NCBI GenBank assembly: GCA_030427405.1
Contig: JAUHXK010000017.1
Location: 1 to 56,055 of the forward strand
DNA length: 56,055 bases
DNA from: Alphaproteobacteria bacterium
GTDB lineage: Bacteria > Pseudomonadota > Alphaproteobacteria > Rhodobacterales > Rhodobacteraceae
Direction of reading: 5' to 3'
Shown here: one piece after another, positions 23,741-32,609 of the stretch
Numbering within the stretch: position 1 is the stretch's first letter
How the letters are laid out: each line of letters opens with the position of its first letter
Position numbers and translations under genes: made by a program
The notes under the pieces: generated by a model
What the model was told of the DNA's origin: nothing
Seen by the model: the letters and a program-made list of their open reading frames with translations, nothing else
Database searches by the model: none

Positions 23741-25246
23741 TCATACGTTTTCAGGCAGCAAATCCAATGGAAGGTTCTGGTAACAAACGGGCCGCAGGAA
23801 CCGCCGGATCGACAAGGTTCCGACAGAGGTTGCCCCGAAATTTGTCGATGCCGGATAAGGTCCGCCATGCACCATGCTGTCGCAAACCTCGACACCGGTT
23901 GGAAATCCGTTGGCCAGCACACGGCCGGACTTGCGCTCAAGAACCGGCACCAGCCGACGCGCGGTTGCGGCATCGCTGGCATCCAGATGCAAGGTGCAGG
24001 TCAATTGCCCTTCGAGAGCGCGAGCAATTTCCAGCATCTGATCGACATCCCGCACGCGCACCACGATGCCTACCGGGCCGAAAACCTCGGCATGCAGGCT
24101 TTCATCGGCCAGCCAGGCATCGCCAGATACGGCAAACAGGTTGGGCGCGGCGCTGCGGGGCGCGCTGTCATTTTCCACAAGCTGGCTGACGCCATCCGCA
24201 GAGGCCATCCGCGCGACCCCTGCCCGGTATGCATCGGCAATGCCGTCGGTCAGCATCACTTGCGCGCCGGTCTGGGCCAATGCCTCTTGCGCGGCGGCTT
24301 GAAACAGATCCGCATCGGGGCCGTCCGTCACCACGGCAATTCCGGGGTTGGTGCAAAACTGCCCCGCGCCCATTGTCAGCGACCCGGCCCATCCGGCGCC
24401 AATCTCGCCCGCGCGTTCCGCAAGCGCACCGGGCAGCAGGAACATCGGGTTGACCGACCCCAGCTCGCCGAAAAACGGGATCGGCTCGGGGCGCGCGGCA
24501 CAAAGGTCGAAAAGCGCCCTGCCCGCCCGAAGCGATCCGGTGAACCCCACCGCACGGATCAGGGGATGCTGTGCAAGCGCGGTGCCAACATCAATTCCAT
24601 CGCTTTGTATCAACGAAAAGACACCGGGATGCGTGCCGGTCGCCTTTAACGTCGCGTCGATCGCCTGTGCCACGATCTCGCCAGTGCCCGGGTGGGCCGG
24701 ATGTCCCTTGACCACCACCGGGCACCCCGCCGCCAGCGCTGCGGCCGTATCGCCACCCGCCACAGAAAACGCCAGCGGAAAGTTCGAAGCGCCGAACACG
24801 GCAACCGGCCCAAGTGGGCGCTGAATCATGCGCAGGTCCGGGCGCGGCAAGGGCGCCCTGTCCGGCAACGCCGGATCATGCCGTGCATCAAGGTAATCGC
24901 CCTTTTCGATGTGATCGGCAAACAGGCGCAGCTGTCCGACGGTGCGCCCGCGCTCGCCCTCAAGGCGCGCAGCAGGCAACCCGGTTTCTTCGCTCCCGAT
25001 CCGAGTAATATCTTCGCCGCGCGCGTCTATTTCTCCGGCAATCTTGCGCAACAGAACCGCGCGTTGTTCGCGGGTTGACCAGCCGAAACTGGCAAAAGCG
25101 TCTTCGGCCGCGCGGGCAGCCGCATCCACATATGCGGACGTTCCCCGCGCAAAATTGTGGCTGGCCCCGCGTGCCGGGCTGGAGGCAAAGGTTTCGTCAC
25201 CGCCAGTCCACGACCCCGCGATCAGATGTTTTCCGCTGAGCATCAT
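23741..25246 (-). CDS. Aldehyde dehydrogenase, likely alpha-ketoglutarate semialdehyde (2,5-dioxovalerate) dehydrogenase
   Basis: A 501-aa NAD(P)-dependent aldehyde dehydrogenase. Catalytic residues: C298 in MGAGQFCTNPG, E261 in FFGELGSVNP, and the nucleotide loop GFTGS at 234-238. The GSVNPMFLLPGAL and NFPLAFSVAGGDTA segments are characteristic of the KGSADH subgroup that oxidises 2,5-dioxovalerate to 2-oxoglutarate. It follows an FAH-type dehydratase gene by 10 bp, which makes a complete C5 branch in this locus. Two adjacent ATG codons (25246 and 25243) can serve as start. Confidence 0.88.
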   Translation of the reverse strand: MMLSGKHLIAGSWTGGDETFASSPARGASHNFARGTSAYVDAAARAAEDAFASFGWSTREQRAVLLRKIAGEIDARGEDITRIGSEETGLPAARLEGERGRTVGQLRLFADHIEKGDYLDARHDPALPDRAPLPRPDLRMIQRPLGPVAVFGASNFPLAFSVAGGDTAAALAAGCPVVVKGHPAHPGTGEIVAQAIDATLKATGTHPGVFSLIQSDGIDVGTALAQHPLIRAVGFTGSLRAGRALFDLCAARPEPIPFFGELGSVNPMFLLPGALAERAGEIGAGWAGSLTMGAGQFCTNPGIAVVTDGPDADLFQAAAQEALAQTGAQVMLTDGIADAYRAGVARMASADGVSQLVENDSAPRSAAPNLFAVSGDAWLADESLHAEVFGPVGIVVRVRDVDQMLEIARALEGQLTCTLHLDASDAATARRLVPVLERKSGRVLANGFPTGVEVCDSMVHGGPYPASTNFGATSVGTLSIRRFLRPVCYQNLPLDLLPENV

Positions 25247-25256
25247 CAGGTCTTTC

Positions 25257-26369
25257 TCAAATCAGGCCACGTCCGGCCAGGTTTCGCATCAGATGAGAGG
25301 CCGCAAACCGCCATTCGGGGCACTCGGTCGACAAACGCACCGTATTGGTCAGCGCGCCCAGCCTGTCATTCGCAATTGTCACGACATCGCCCAGCTTGTG
25401 GGTAAAGCCGCCACCGGGCGTGTCCCGGTCCTGTGTTGGGGCAAAGAGCGTTCCAAGAAACAACATCACCCCGTCCGGATACTGGTGGTGGCGGCCGATT
25501 GTCTGCTGCACCAGATCGACCGGGTCCCGGCTGATTTGCGCCATCGAGGAATGCCCGTTCAGGACGAAACCATCCGTCCCCTCGACGGTCATGGTCAGGT
25601 CGGCGGCACGTATGTCATCCAGCGAGAAGGTCGCGTCGAACAGGCGGATCATCGGGCCGATGGCACAGGATGCATTGTTGTCCTTGGCCTTGCCCAGCAA
25701 CAGGGCCGAACGCCCTTCGATGTCGCGCAAGTTCACGTCATTGCCCAGCGCGGCCCCCTTGATCTGCCCCTGTGAAGAAACGGCCAGCACGATCTCGGGT
25801 TCGGGATTGTTCCATGTGGACGTGGGCAGCAACCCGACATCCGCACCATACCCAACGGCAGACAGAACCGGGGCCTTGGTGAAAACCTCGGCATCCGGCC
25901 CGATCCCGACCTCAAGGTATTGGCTCCAAAGCCCCTCGGCCATCAGCGCCTCTTTGGCTTGCATGGCCTCTGACGAGCCGGGGGTGATGTCTGTCAGACT
26001 GTCGCCAATCCGCGCGGCGATCCGCTGGCGGATCGCATCAGCCTTGTCCGGGTCGCCTGCTGCCTGTTCCTCGATCACCCGTTCGACCATTGACCCGGCA
26101 AAGGTCACACCGCAGGCCTTGATCACCTGAAGATCACACGGCGCCAACCAGCAATGCCCGTCTTCGACCCTGCCAAGTGTAGCGCCGGGGGCCGATCGCA
26201 CGTATTCGGCCGCGTCGTCGCGTTCCAGAATGTCGCGGCAGGTGGGCGCGGCCCGGTCGGTGATATCCACCAGCATCCCGTCACGCACGGTCACCACACT
26301 CGGCCCGATCCCCGGGCGTTCGATACGCCCGATCCAGGTACCAGCCGCGTCCAATGTCAGGCCCATCAT
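25257..26369 (-). CDS. FAH-family dehydratase (AraD1 type), likely 2-keto-3-deoxy-pentonate dehydratase
   Basis: A 370-aa FAH-fold protein of the longer AraD1-like subgroup, with a family-specific N-terminal half (residues 1-170) and a catalytic C-terminal half including NNPEPEIVLAVSSQG and GNDVNLRDIEGRSALLLGKAKDNN. This subgroup contains enzymes that dehydrate 2-keto-3-deoxy-D-arabinonate or the L-form to 2-oxoglutarate semialdehyde. Next to a KGSADH-type aldehyde dehydrogenase this is the expected partner. The ATG at 26369 overlaps the stop of the lactonase gene (ATGA). It is not redundant with the FAH gene at 22115, which is shorter and of another subgroup. Confidence 0.82.
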   Translation of the reverse strand: MMGLTLDAAGTWIGRIERPGIGPSVVTVRDGMLVDITDRAAPTCRDILERDDAAEYVRSAPGATLGRVEDGHCWLAPCDLQVIKACGVTFAGSMVERVIEEQAAGDPDKADAIRQRIAARIGDSLTDITPGSSEAMQAKEALMAEGLWSQYLEVGIGPDAEVFTKAPVLSAVGYGADVGLLPTSTWNNPEPEIVLAVSSQGQIKGAALGNDVNLRDIEGRSALLLGKAKDNNASCAIGPMIRLFDATFSLDDIRAADLTMTVEGTDGFVLNGHSSMAQISRDPVDLVQQTIGRHHQYPDGVMLFLGTLFAPTQDRDTPGGGFTHKLGDVVTIANDRLGALTNTVRLSTECPEWRFAASHLMRNLAGRGLI

Positions 26370-27202
26370 GTGCAATTTCCCAGTTTGTATGCCCGCAGCG
26401 CGTTGCCGCCCCATATGGCCGCACGGTCACATGCGGGCAGGTCCGCAAGCAACTGCTCGGTCGTTTCGACCCAGCGTTCATAACTGCTGGCCAGGGTGCA
26501 GACGGGCCAGTCGCTGCCCCATATCAGCCGGGTCGGGCCAAACGCATCCAGCAGATGGTCGATATAGGGGCGCAGGTCGTCCACTGACCAATCCTCAGAA
26601 GCCTCGGTCACAAGGCCCGACAGCTTGCAAAATGCATCCGTGTCGCGGGCAATGGCCGCAATGTCGCTGGCCCATTGATCCATCGCCCCGTCCCGTATCT
26701 GCGGTTTCGACCCGTGATCGACAACCACCCGCATTTGCGGATGCCGCTGCAACAGCCGATGCAGGTTTGGCAGATGGCGCGGCAGCGTCAGGGCATCAAG
26801 CACGAGATCATTGTGGGTGATCGCAGCAAAGGCCGGGGCAAGCTGTTCGCCAAGCATCCAATTCGTATCCGCGATATCCTGGATCATGGGCCGCAACCCC
26901 ACCAGCGCAGGATTTGCCGCCAGTGCGGCAATCCGGTCGGACGCGTCGGGCGCTTCAAAATCGACCCAGCCGACAACACCCCTGATGAACGCGTGCTGCT
27001 CCGCCAGGGACAGCATAAAAGCCGTCTCGGCATCGGTTGGGGCCGCCTGAACCAGAACCGTCCCGTCAATTCCGGCCCGCTGCATCAGAGGTGCAATGTC
27101 GTCAGGAAGAAAGTCGCGATAAATCGGCCCCAATGCGGGCGTCAGCCAGCCGTAGTCTTTGCGGCTGAGGGACCAGAAATGCTGATGGGCGTCGATCTTC
27201 AC
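26366..27202 (-). CDS. Amidohydrolase-family lactonase, likely L-fucono-1,5-lactonase
   Basis: A 278-aa TIM-barrel hydrolase of the amidohydrolase-2 group. Metal ligands: H-x-H in IDAHQHFW (residues 3-10), a histidine in VVDHGSKP near 160, and the aspartate in LIWGSDWPV near 238. The opening MKIDAHQHFWSLSRKDYGWL is characteristic of L-fuconolactonase-like enzymes. It would hydrolyse the sugar lactone made by the aldo/keto reductase. The start is GTG at 27202, overlapping the stop of the mutarotase gene (GTGA); it overlaps the next gene by 4 bp as well. Confidence 0.87.
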   Translation of the reverse strand: MKIDAHQHFWSLSRKDYGWLTPALGPIYRDFLPDDIAPLMQRAGIDGTVLVQAAPTDAETAFMLSLAEQHAFIRGVVGWVDFEAPDASDRIAALAANPALVGLRPMIQDIADTNWMLGEQLAPAFAAITHNDLVLDALTLPRHLPNLHRLLQRHPQMRVVVDHGSKPQIRDGAMDQWASDIAAIARDTDAFCKLSGLVTEASEDWSVDDLRPYIDHLLDAFGPTRLIWGSDWPVCTLASSYERWVETTEQLLADLPACDRAAIWGGNALRAYKLGNCT

Positions 27203-27627
27203 CCGATCACCCCTTTCTTGAGGATGATATTGCCGTACAGGCGGCGCTCACCGGTCTGGATGATCGAAAAGGCCGTGGCCGCCCGGTCATAAAAGGCAAA
27301 CCGCTCCAACGCCTGTATTGGCACAGGGTTGTCGGCGACCTCATCTATGATGCGCTGAAAATCTGCCACCGCCTCGGGCACGGCATCCGGGTCGCCGACG
27401 ACCTGCATTGTCAGGGCCGGGTCGGGCACGAAACTGTCCAGCGGCATGACCGACAGAACCGCCCGCAGCACCGCACTGGCCGAGGACCCGTCGGCGCGAA
27501 TGCAATCCGGCCCAAGGCTTGTGCCGGGAAAATTCGCATCAGCAATAACGATCTCGTCGCCATGTCCCATGGCCCGCAGGGCATACAGCAACTCGGGCGA
27601 CAGAATCGGGTCGAGGTTACGCAGCAT
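27199..27627 (-). CDS. fucU: FucU, L-fucose mutarotase (RbsD/FucU family)
   Basis: A 142-aa protein that interconverts the alpha and beta anomers of L-fucose. Family marks: LRNLDPILSPELLYALRAMGHGDEI at the start (with catalytic H21), ADANFPG, and the C-terminal GERRLYGNIILKKGV with the YGN signature of FucU. It starts with ATG at 27627, inside the last codons of the aldo/keto reductase gene (11-bp overlap), with GGAGACC in front. It is the clearest pointer that the locus handles L-fucose or a sugar of the same ring configuration. Confidence 0.92.
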   Translation of the reverse strand: MLRNLDPILSPELLYALRAMGHGDEIVIADANFPGTSLGPDCIRADGSSASAVLRAVLSVMPLDSFVPDPALTMQVVGDPDAVPEAVADFQRIIDEVADNPVPIQALERFAFYDRAATAFSIIQTGERRLYGNIILKKGVIG

Positions 27628-28669
27628 TGGTGGTCTCCGTTGGCACAGGCGCATCTGAACGGATCAGCCCCTGGTCGCGCAGGTCTGACCAAAGCCCGTT
27701 CGGAATGGAATAATCCAGCAGCGCGACATTGGCCTGCACCTCGGCGGCGCTGACCGCCCCCGGAATTACTGTCTTGACGCAGGGATGGCCCAGAACGAAC
27801 TGCAACGCCGCAGCAATCAGCGGCGTATCATGCGACGCGCAAACGTCCTGAATGCGGCGGACCCGGTTCATGATATCGGCAGGCGCATCATCATAATTGT
27901 ATTTTGCACCCGGCACCGCCCCCGTCGCCAGGATGCCTGAGTTGTAAGGCCCACCCAGGATGATCCCGACATCGCGCTGCGCGCACAGAGGCAGAAAACT
28001 GTCGAGCGCATCCTGTTCAAGCAAGGTATATCGGCCAGCCAACAGGAAACCGTCGAAATCTCCAAGCCCCAGCAACCGTTCGCAAACCTGCCATTCATTC
28101 ACCCCGGCCCCTATCGCGGCAATCTCGCCTGAATCCCGCAATTCGGTCAGCGCTCGGTATCCGCCCTGGTCAAACAACTCGCGCACCTTGGCGTCCGATT
28201 CCGCCTGGCTGCCCTGGCTAAAGGCGCAGACGTCGTGCGCCAGCAAGATATCCGCGCTTTGGGTTCCGATCCGGGTCAGGCTGTCCTCATAGGACCGCAT
28301 GACCCCGTCATAGCTATAGTCGAACACGATGCGTTTCTGCGGAACATCGACAAAAGCCTCGGGCGTGACCTCGTGCGGGGCGCAATCAAGCAACAACCGG
28401 CCAACCTTGGTCGACAGTTGAATATTGTCGCGCCCAAACCGGGAAATCGCCCGGCCGAACCGCTGCTCGGACAGACCCAGCCCGTATTGCGGCGCGGTGT
28501 CGAAAAAGCGGATGCCTGCGTCAAACGCGGCCTGAAGCGCCGATTGCGCATCCGCATCGGTCACCTTGCGGTACAGATTGCCCAGCGGCGCCCCGCCAAA
28601 GCCCATCCGGGTCAGGGCAACGGGCCGGGCCGTGCGTCGATTTAAAAGTTCGGTCCTGTCAGCGGTCAT
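27617..28669 (-). CDS. Aldo/keto reductase, likely L-fucose (D-threo-aldose) 1-dehydrogenase
   Basis: A 350-aa AKR-family oxidoreductase. Marks: LGNLYRKVTDADAQ then FFDTAPQYGLGLSEQRFGRAI near 50-75 (catalytic D and Y), a lysine in LSTKVGRLL, and a histidine in LAHDVCAF. D-threo-aldose 1-dehydrogenases oxidise L-fucose, L-galactose and D-arabinose, which share configuration at C2-C4, to the 1,5-lactone. That fits the lactonase and FucU genes downstream. The ATG at 28669 overlaps the stop of the GntR regulator (ATGA), so the regulator and first enzyme are coupled. Confidence 0.87.
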   Translation of the reverse strand: MTADRTELLNRRTARPVALTRMGFGGAPLGNLYRKVTDADAQSALQAAFDAGIRFFDTAPQYGLGLSEQRFGRAISRFGRDNIQLSTKVGRLLLDCAPHEVTPEAFVDVPQKRIVFDYSYDGVMRSYEDSLTRIGTQSADILLAHDVCAFSQGSQAESDAKVRELFDQGGYRALTELRDSGEIAAIGAGVNEWQVCERLLGLGDFDGFLLAGRYTLLEQDALDSFLPLCAQRDVGIILGGPYNSGILATGAVPGAKYNYDDAPADIMNRVRRIQDVCASHDTPLIAAALQFVLGHPCVKTVIPGAVSAAEVQANVALLDYSIPNGLWSDLRDQGLIRSDAPVPTETTNAA

Positions 28670-29403
28670 CCTGTGGCGCTTTCTGTCTGGAAACCGGCGT
28701 TGAACAGATCCGGCTTTTCTTTTTCAAGCGTCTCGATCCGCGGCATAAGCTGACCCAGATGGCGCTGCATGGCATCCTGCGCCGCCTTTTCATCGTGATC
28801 CAGCACGGCATCGAAAATCGCCCGATGCTCGACCAGCGTTTCGGCAACTCGCCCCGGCGTCGGCAGCAGCAGCATCCGCGCACGGCTGACCTGCAGCGAC
28901 ACGGTCTGCGCCACATTCGCCAGGTGGGGGAAGCCGGTGAATTTCATCAACAGCGTGTGAAACTCTTCATCTGCCTGATAGAACCCCGGCACGTCACCGT
29001 CTTCGATCAACAGGGCCTGCAACCGCATGTTGCGGCTAAGCATCCTGCGCTGATCTTCCGTCAGATCGCGCGCAACCTTGGCGACGGCTGCCAATTCCAG
29101 GGCTTCGCGCAAAAAGACGCCTTCGCGGATTTCAGACACCGACAAAAAGGAAACGCGGGTGCCCGATTGCGGCACCACATCCACCAGCCCCTCGGCGCCC
29201 AGGCGCGTAATTGCATCCGCAACCGGCGCACGCGACACGCCAAGCCGTTCGCAAATGGGCGCTTTCCTGAGGATCGCCCCCGGCGGAAAGTCCAGCGCCA
29301 AAATGGCATGCTTGACAGCCAAATAGACCCGCTGGGCCAGCGACCCCTCAAATGCACCGATATCCGGCAAAAGGGTTGCGTCAATGTCCTGATACTTGCT
29401 CAT
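28666..29403 (-). CDS. GntR-family (FadR subgroup) regulator of the sugar locus
   Basis: A 245-aa regulator with an N-terminal winged helix (about 20-85: RKAPICERLGVSRAPVADAITRLGAEGLV) and a C-terminal all-helical FCD effector domain (about 95-220), with metal-ligand type residues in FYQADEEFHTLL and LVEHRAIFDAVLDHD. It begins the minus-strand arm and faces the UxaA-type gene across 83 bp. A 14-bp perfect palindrome lies in that gap and is the likely operator. Such regulators are usually released by a pathway sugar acid. Confidence 0.92.
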   Translation of the reverse strand: MSKYQDIDATLLPDIGAFEGSLAQRVYLAVKHAILALDFPPGAILRKAPICERLGVSRAPVADAITRLGAEGLVDVVPQSGTRVSFLSVSEIREGVFLREALELAAVAKVARDLTEDQRRMLSRNMRLQALLIEDGDVPGFYQADEEFHTLLMKFTGFPHLANVAQTVSLQVSRARMLLLPTPGRVAETLVEHRAIFDAVLDHDEKAAQDAMQRHLGQLMPRIETLEKEKPDLFNAGFQTESATG

Positions 29404-29419
29404 GTTCCCGAGCTATCAT

Positions 29420-29433
29420 ACTAACATGTTAGT
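29420..29433. promoter_or_regulatory. 14-bp palindromic operator in the divergent sugar promoter
   Basis: ACTAACATGTTAGT is its own reverse complement. It lies 17 bp before the GntR start and about 53 bp before the UxaA-type start. A TTGACA at 29433-29438 abuts it on the plus strand and a TATGAT lies next to it on the minus strand, so bound protein would block both promoters. Confidence 0.75.
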
Positions 29434-29486
29434 TGACAAGTGGGGTTCGCGCCCTTAGCACCTTGAGGCAGGCAAGCGAGAATGCA

Positions 29487-31040
29487 ATGCAAGCAAACCA
29501 GAATACATCCGGTCCGAACGGACCAACGCGCGACACTGTGCGCCTGAACCCGGACGACAATGTGGTGATCGCATTGCGGGACCTGACCGCCGGAGAGCAT
29601 CCCGACGGCGTTCCCGCCCCGCTGCCCGCGGCCATCGCCCGCGGACACAAGATCGCAACCGCACCGATCGCCGGGGGCGACAACGTGATCCGCTACGGGC
29701 AGATTATCGGCCAGGCCAAGTCCGATATCTCGCCGGGCGAGCATGTTCATGTGCACAACCTGGGAATGGGCGAACATCAACAGGATTATGCCCATGCGAC
29801 AGCCAATGACGCGCTGGACGAGATCAGCCATTCCCGCACCTTTCAGGGCTATCACCGGTCGGACGGAAAGGTTGGAACCCGCAATTATATCGGCATCCTG
29901 ACAACAGTGAACTGCTCTGGCTCGGTCGCCCGCTTCATCGCCGAAGCCGCCGAGAAATCGGGGGTGTTGGACGCCTTCCCCAACGTGGACGGCATCGTGC
30001 CGATCGTGCACGGAACCGGATGCGGCATGTCGGGCGAAAACGAAGGCTATGCCGCGCTGTTTCGCACGCTGTCAGGCTATGCCCAGCATCCGAATTTCGG
30101 GGGTATCCTGCTGATCGGACTGGGGTGCGAAGTCATGCAGGTGGCCAATCTTGTCGGTGGTCGACCGATCCGCCCCGACGGTGCGCTGCGGTACATGACC
30201 ATCCAGAACGAAGGCGGCACTCGCCGGACCATAGAACGCGGCCTTGAAGAAGTGCGCGGCATCGCCGAACTGGCCAACCAAGCAAGCCGCAAACCTGCAC
30301 CGATCAGCGAAATTACGGTCGGCATGCAGTGCGGCGGTTCTGACGGGTATTCGGGAATAACGGCCAACCCGGCGCTTGGTTACGCATCCGATCTTTTGGT
30401 GCGGCATGGCGGCACCACGATTCTGTCCGAAACCTCGGAAGTTTATGGCGCAGAGCACCTTTTGACCCGCCGGGCCGCCTCGGTCGCGGTTGGCGAAAAG
30501 CTGATCGAGCGCATCCGCTGGTGGGAGGCCTACACCGAGCGCAACGGCGGCGAGATGGACAACAACCCCAGCCCCGGCAACAAGCGGGGCGGCTTGACGA
30601 CCATTCTGGAAAAATCGCTGGGCGCCGTCGCCAAGGGCGGCACGGCCCCGATGCAGGACGTCTATGAATTCGGCCAGATCGTCGACAAAAAGGGGTTTGT
30701 CTTTATGGACAGCCCCGGCTTTGACCCCTGTTCAGTTACCGGACAGGTCGCGTCCGGTTCGAACCTGATCGTCTTCACAACGGGGCGCGGATCGGTTTCG
30801 GGGTATCAACCCACACCTTGCATCAAACTGGCGACCAATTCCGAAATGTATGCGCGCATGTCCGAGGACATGGACCTGAACTGCGGCGACATCGTCACCC
30901 AAGGCGTCAGCATCGAAGACAAGGGGAAGGAACTGTTCGAAATCCTGATCCGCGTCGCTTCGGGTGAAAAGACCAAGAGCGAACAGCTCGGCTTTGGAGG
31001 GGTCGAGTTTGTTCCCTGGCAGATCGGGGCGGTGATGTGA
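29487..31040 (+). CDS. UxaA-family (altronate/galactarate dehydratase type) sugar-acid dehydratase
   Basis: A 517-aa dehydratase with an N-terminal SAF domain (about 10-85, ending in GEHVHVHNLGMG) and the large catalytic part (HRSDGKVGTRNYIGI, GCGMSGENEGY, GLGCEVMQ, MQCGGSDGYSGITANPALG). Conserved cysteines and the CGGSD motif suit an iron-dependent dehydratase. By context it should dehydrate L-fuconate and D-arabinonate to the 2-keto-3-deoxy acid, replacing the enolase-type fuconate dehydratase of Xanthomonas; Campylobacter jejuni, as I recall, also uses UxaA-type proteins in its fucose locus. The ATG at 29487 is preferred over upstream non-ATG starts. It begins the plus-strand arm. Confidence 0.88.
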   Translation: MQANQNTSGPNGPTRDTVRLNPDDNVVIALRDLTAGEHPDGVPAPLPAAIARGHKIATAPIAGGDNVIRYGQIIGQAKSDISPGEHVHVHNLGMGEHQQDYAHATANDALDEISHSRTFQGYHRSDGKVGTRNYIGILTTVNCSGSVARFIAEAAEKSGVLDAFPNVDGIVPIVHGTGCGMSGENEGYAALFRTLSGYAQHPNFGGILLIGLGCEVMQVANLVGGRPIRPDGALRYMTIQNEGGTRRTIERGLEEVRGIAELANQASRKPAPISEITVGMQCGGSDGYSGITANPALGYASDLLVRHGGTTILSETSEVYGAEHLLTRRAASVAVGEKLIERIRWWEAYTERNGGEMDNNPSPGNKRGGLTTILEKSLGAVAKGGTAPMQDVYEFGQIVDKKGFVFMDSPGFDPCSVTGQVASGSNLIVFTTGRGSVSGYQPTPCIKLATNSEMYARMSEDMDLNCGDIVTQGVSIEDKGKELFEILIRVASGEKTKSEQLGFGGVEFVPWQIGAVM

Positions 31041-31082
31041 ACAGGACGCGGCCCGGCGATTGAGGGGCACTTGGGAGGAGAC

Positions 31083-32609
31083 ATGACAAAGCTTGTCGAA
31101 ATGACAGGGATCGAAAAGCACTTTCCGGGCGTTCATGCGCTCAAGGCCGTGCAATTTGACCTTGTTCCGGGCGAAGTTCACGCGCTGATGGGCGAGAATG
31201 GCGCCGGGAAAAGCACGCTGATGAAGATCCTTTCGGGTATTTATCAACGCGACGGCGGTACGCTCAGGATAAACGGGCAGGAGGCCAGCCCCACCTCCCC
31301 GCGTGAGGCGCAGGATCTGGGCATCGGCATCATTCACCAGGAACTGAGCCTGATGAACGATCTGACCGTCGCGCAGAACATCTTTATCGGCAGGGAACCC
31401 CGCAAACGGTTCGGGCGGCTGGACGATGCCCAGCTGAATGCGCAAACGGCCGAAATCTTTGCGTCGATGAACCTTGCGCTGGACCCCAAGGTGCCGGTCG
31501 GCAACCTGACAATTGCCAAGCAGCAGATGGTCGAAATTGCCAAGGCCCTGTCCTACCGGTCCCGGGTCCTGATAATGGACGAACCCACAGCGGCCCTGAA
31601 CGATGCCGAAATTGCCGAGCTTTTCGTGATCATCCGTCGTCTCAAGGCCGAGGGTGTGGGCATCGTCTATATCAGCCACAAGATGGACGAACTGAAGCAG
31701 ATCGCGGACCGCGTGACCGTGATGCGCGACGGGGAATATGTCGGCACCGTCGACGCCGCAGAAACACCGATCAGCCGGATCATCGCGATGATGGTCGGCC
31801 GCGAGGTCACCGAAGAACCGCTGGATGTTCCCGACCTCACCGGGGCCGAAACCTCGCTGGAGGTGTCCAACCTGTCGCGCGGCCATGACATTCGCGATGT
31901 CAGCTTTTCGGTGCAAAAAGGCGAGATACTCGGGTTTGCCGGGCTGATGGGGGCCGGGCGGACCGAAGTCGCCCGTGCCATCTTCGGCGCCGACCCGAAA
32001 GACAGCGGTGACATTCGCGTGCATGGACAGCCCGTCAGGATCAGGTCGCCCAGGGACGCCGTGCGCGCCGGCATTGGATACCTGTCCGAGGATCGCAAGC
32101 ATTTCGGCCTTGCGACCGGCATGAACGTCAGGGACAATATCGCGCTGGCCTCGATGGACCTGTTCACGCAAACCGGCGGCGTATTGAACGATGCCGACAT
32201 GGCCAGCAACGCCAGGGATTACATCTCAAGGCTGGGCATTCGCACCCCATCGGACATGCAGGAAGTCCGGTTGCTGTCGGGCGGCAACCAGCAAAAAGTG
32301 GTCATCGCCAAGTGGCTGTTGCGCGACTGCGACATCCTGATCTTTGACGAACCCACGCGCGGCATCGACGTGGGCGCCAAGTCTGAAATCTACAAGCTGC
32401 TGGAAGATCTGGCCGAACAGGGCAAGACGATTATCGTGATTTCGTCGGAACTGCCCGAGATCATGCGCCTGAGCCACCGGATCGCCGTGATGTGCGAAGG
32501 GCGGCTGACCGGGATTTTGCCCGGCGGCAAGAACACCACTCAGGAAGACATCATGCATCTGGCCACCCAAAGGGCGGCGGCGATGCAGGTTACAGGGACA
32601 GAACAATGA
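31083..32609 (+). CDS. Sugar ABC transporter ATPase (RbsA/MglA type)
   Basis: A 508-aa double ATP-binding cassette protein. The first cassette has Walker [10 protein letters not shown] near 38 and Walker [12 protein letters not shown] near 160. The second has a signature [15 protein letters not shown] and Walker [15 protein letters not shown] near 420; its Walker A region is degenerate ([16 protein letters not shown]), as is normal for this type. GGGAGGAG precedes the ATG. It overlaps the permease gene by 4 bp (ATGA). It powers uptake of the sugar served by the locus. Confidence 0.95.
   Translation: MTKLVEMTGIEKHFPGVHALKAVQFDLVPGEVHALMGENGAGKSTLMKILSGIYQRDGGTLRINGQEASPTSPREAQDLGIGIIHQELSLMNDLTVAQNIFIGREPRKRFGRLDDAQLNAQTAEIFASMNLALDPKVPVGNLTIAKQQMVEIAKALSYRSRVLIMDEPTAALNDAEIAELFVIIRRLKAEGVGIVYISHKMDELKQIADRVTVMRDGEYVGTVDAAETPISRIIAMMVGREVTEEPLDVPDLTGAETSLEVSNLSRGHDIRDVSFSVQKGEILGFAGLMGAGRTEVARAIFGADPKDSGDIRVHGQPVRIRSPRDAVRAGIGYLSEDRKHFGLATGMNVRDNIALASMDLFTQTGGVLNDADMASNARDYISRLGIRTPSDMQEVRLLSGGNQQKVVIAKWLLRDCDILIFDEPTRGIDVGAKSEIYKLLEDLAEQGKTIIVISSELPEIMRLSHRIAVMCEGRLTGILPGGKNTTQEDIMHLATQRAAAMQVTGTEQ

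Noticed and set aside
30732..32171. 479-codon minus-strand frame
   Set aside because: Antisense to the UxaA-type and ABC ATPase genes; histidine- and glutamine-rich low-complexity product typical of shadow frames.
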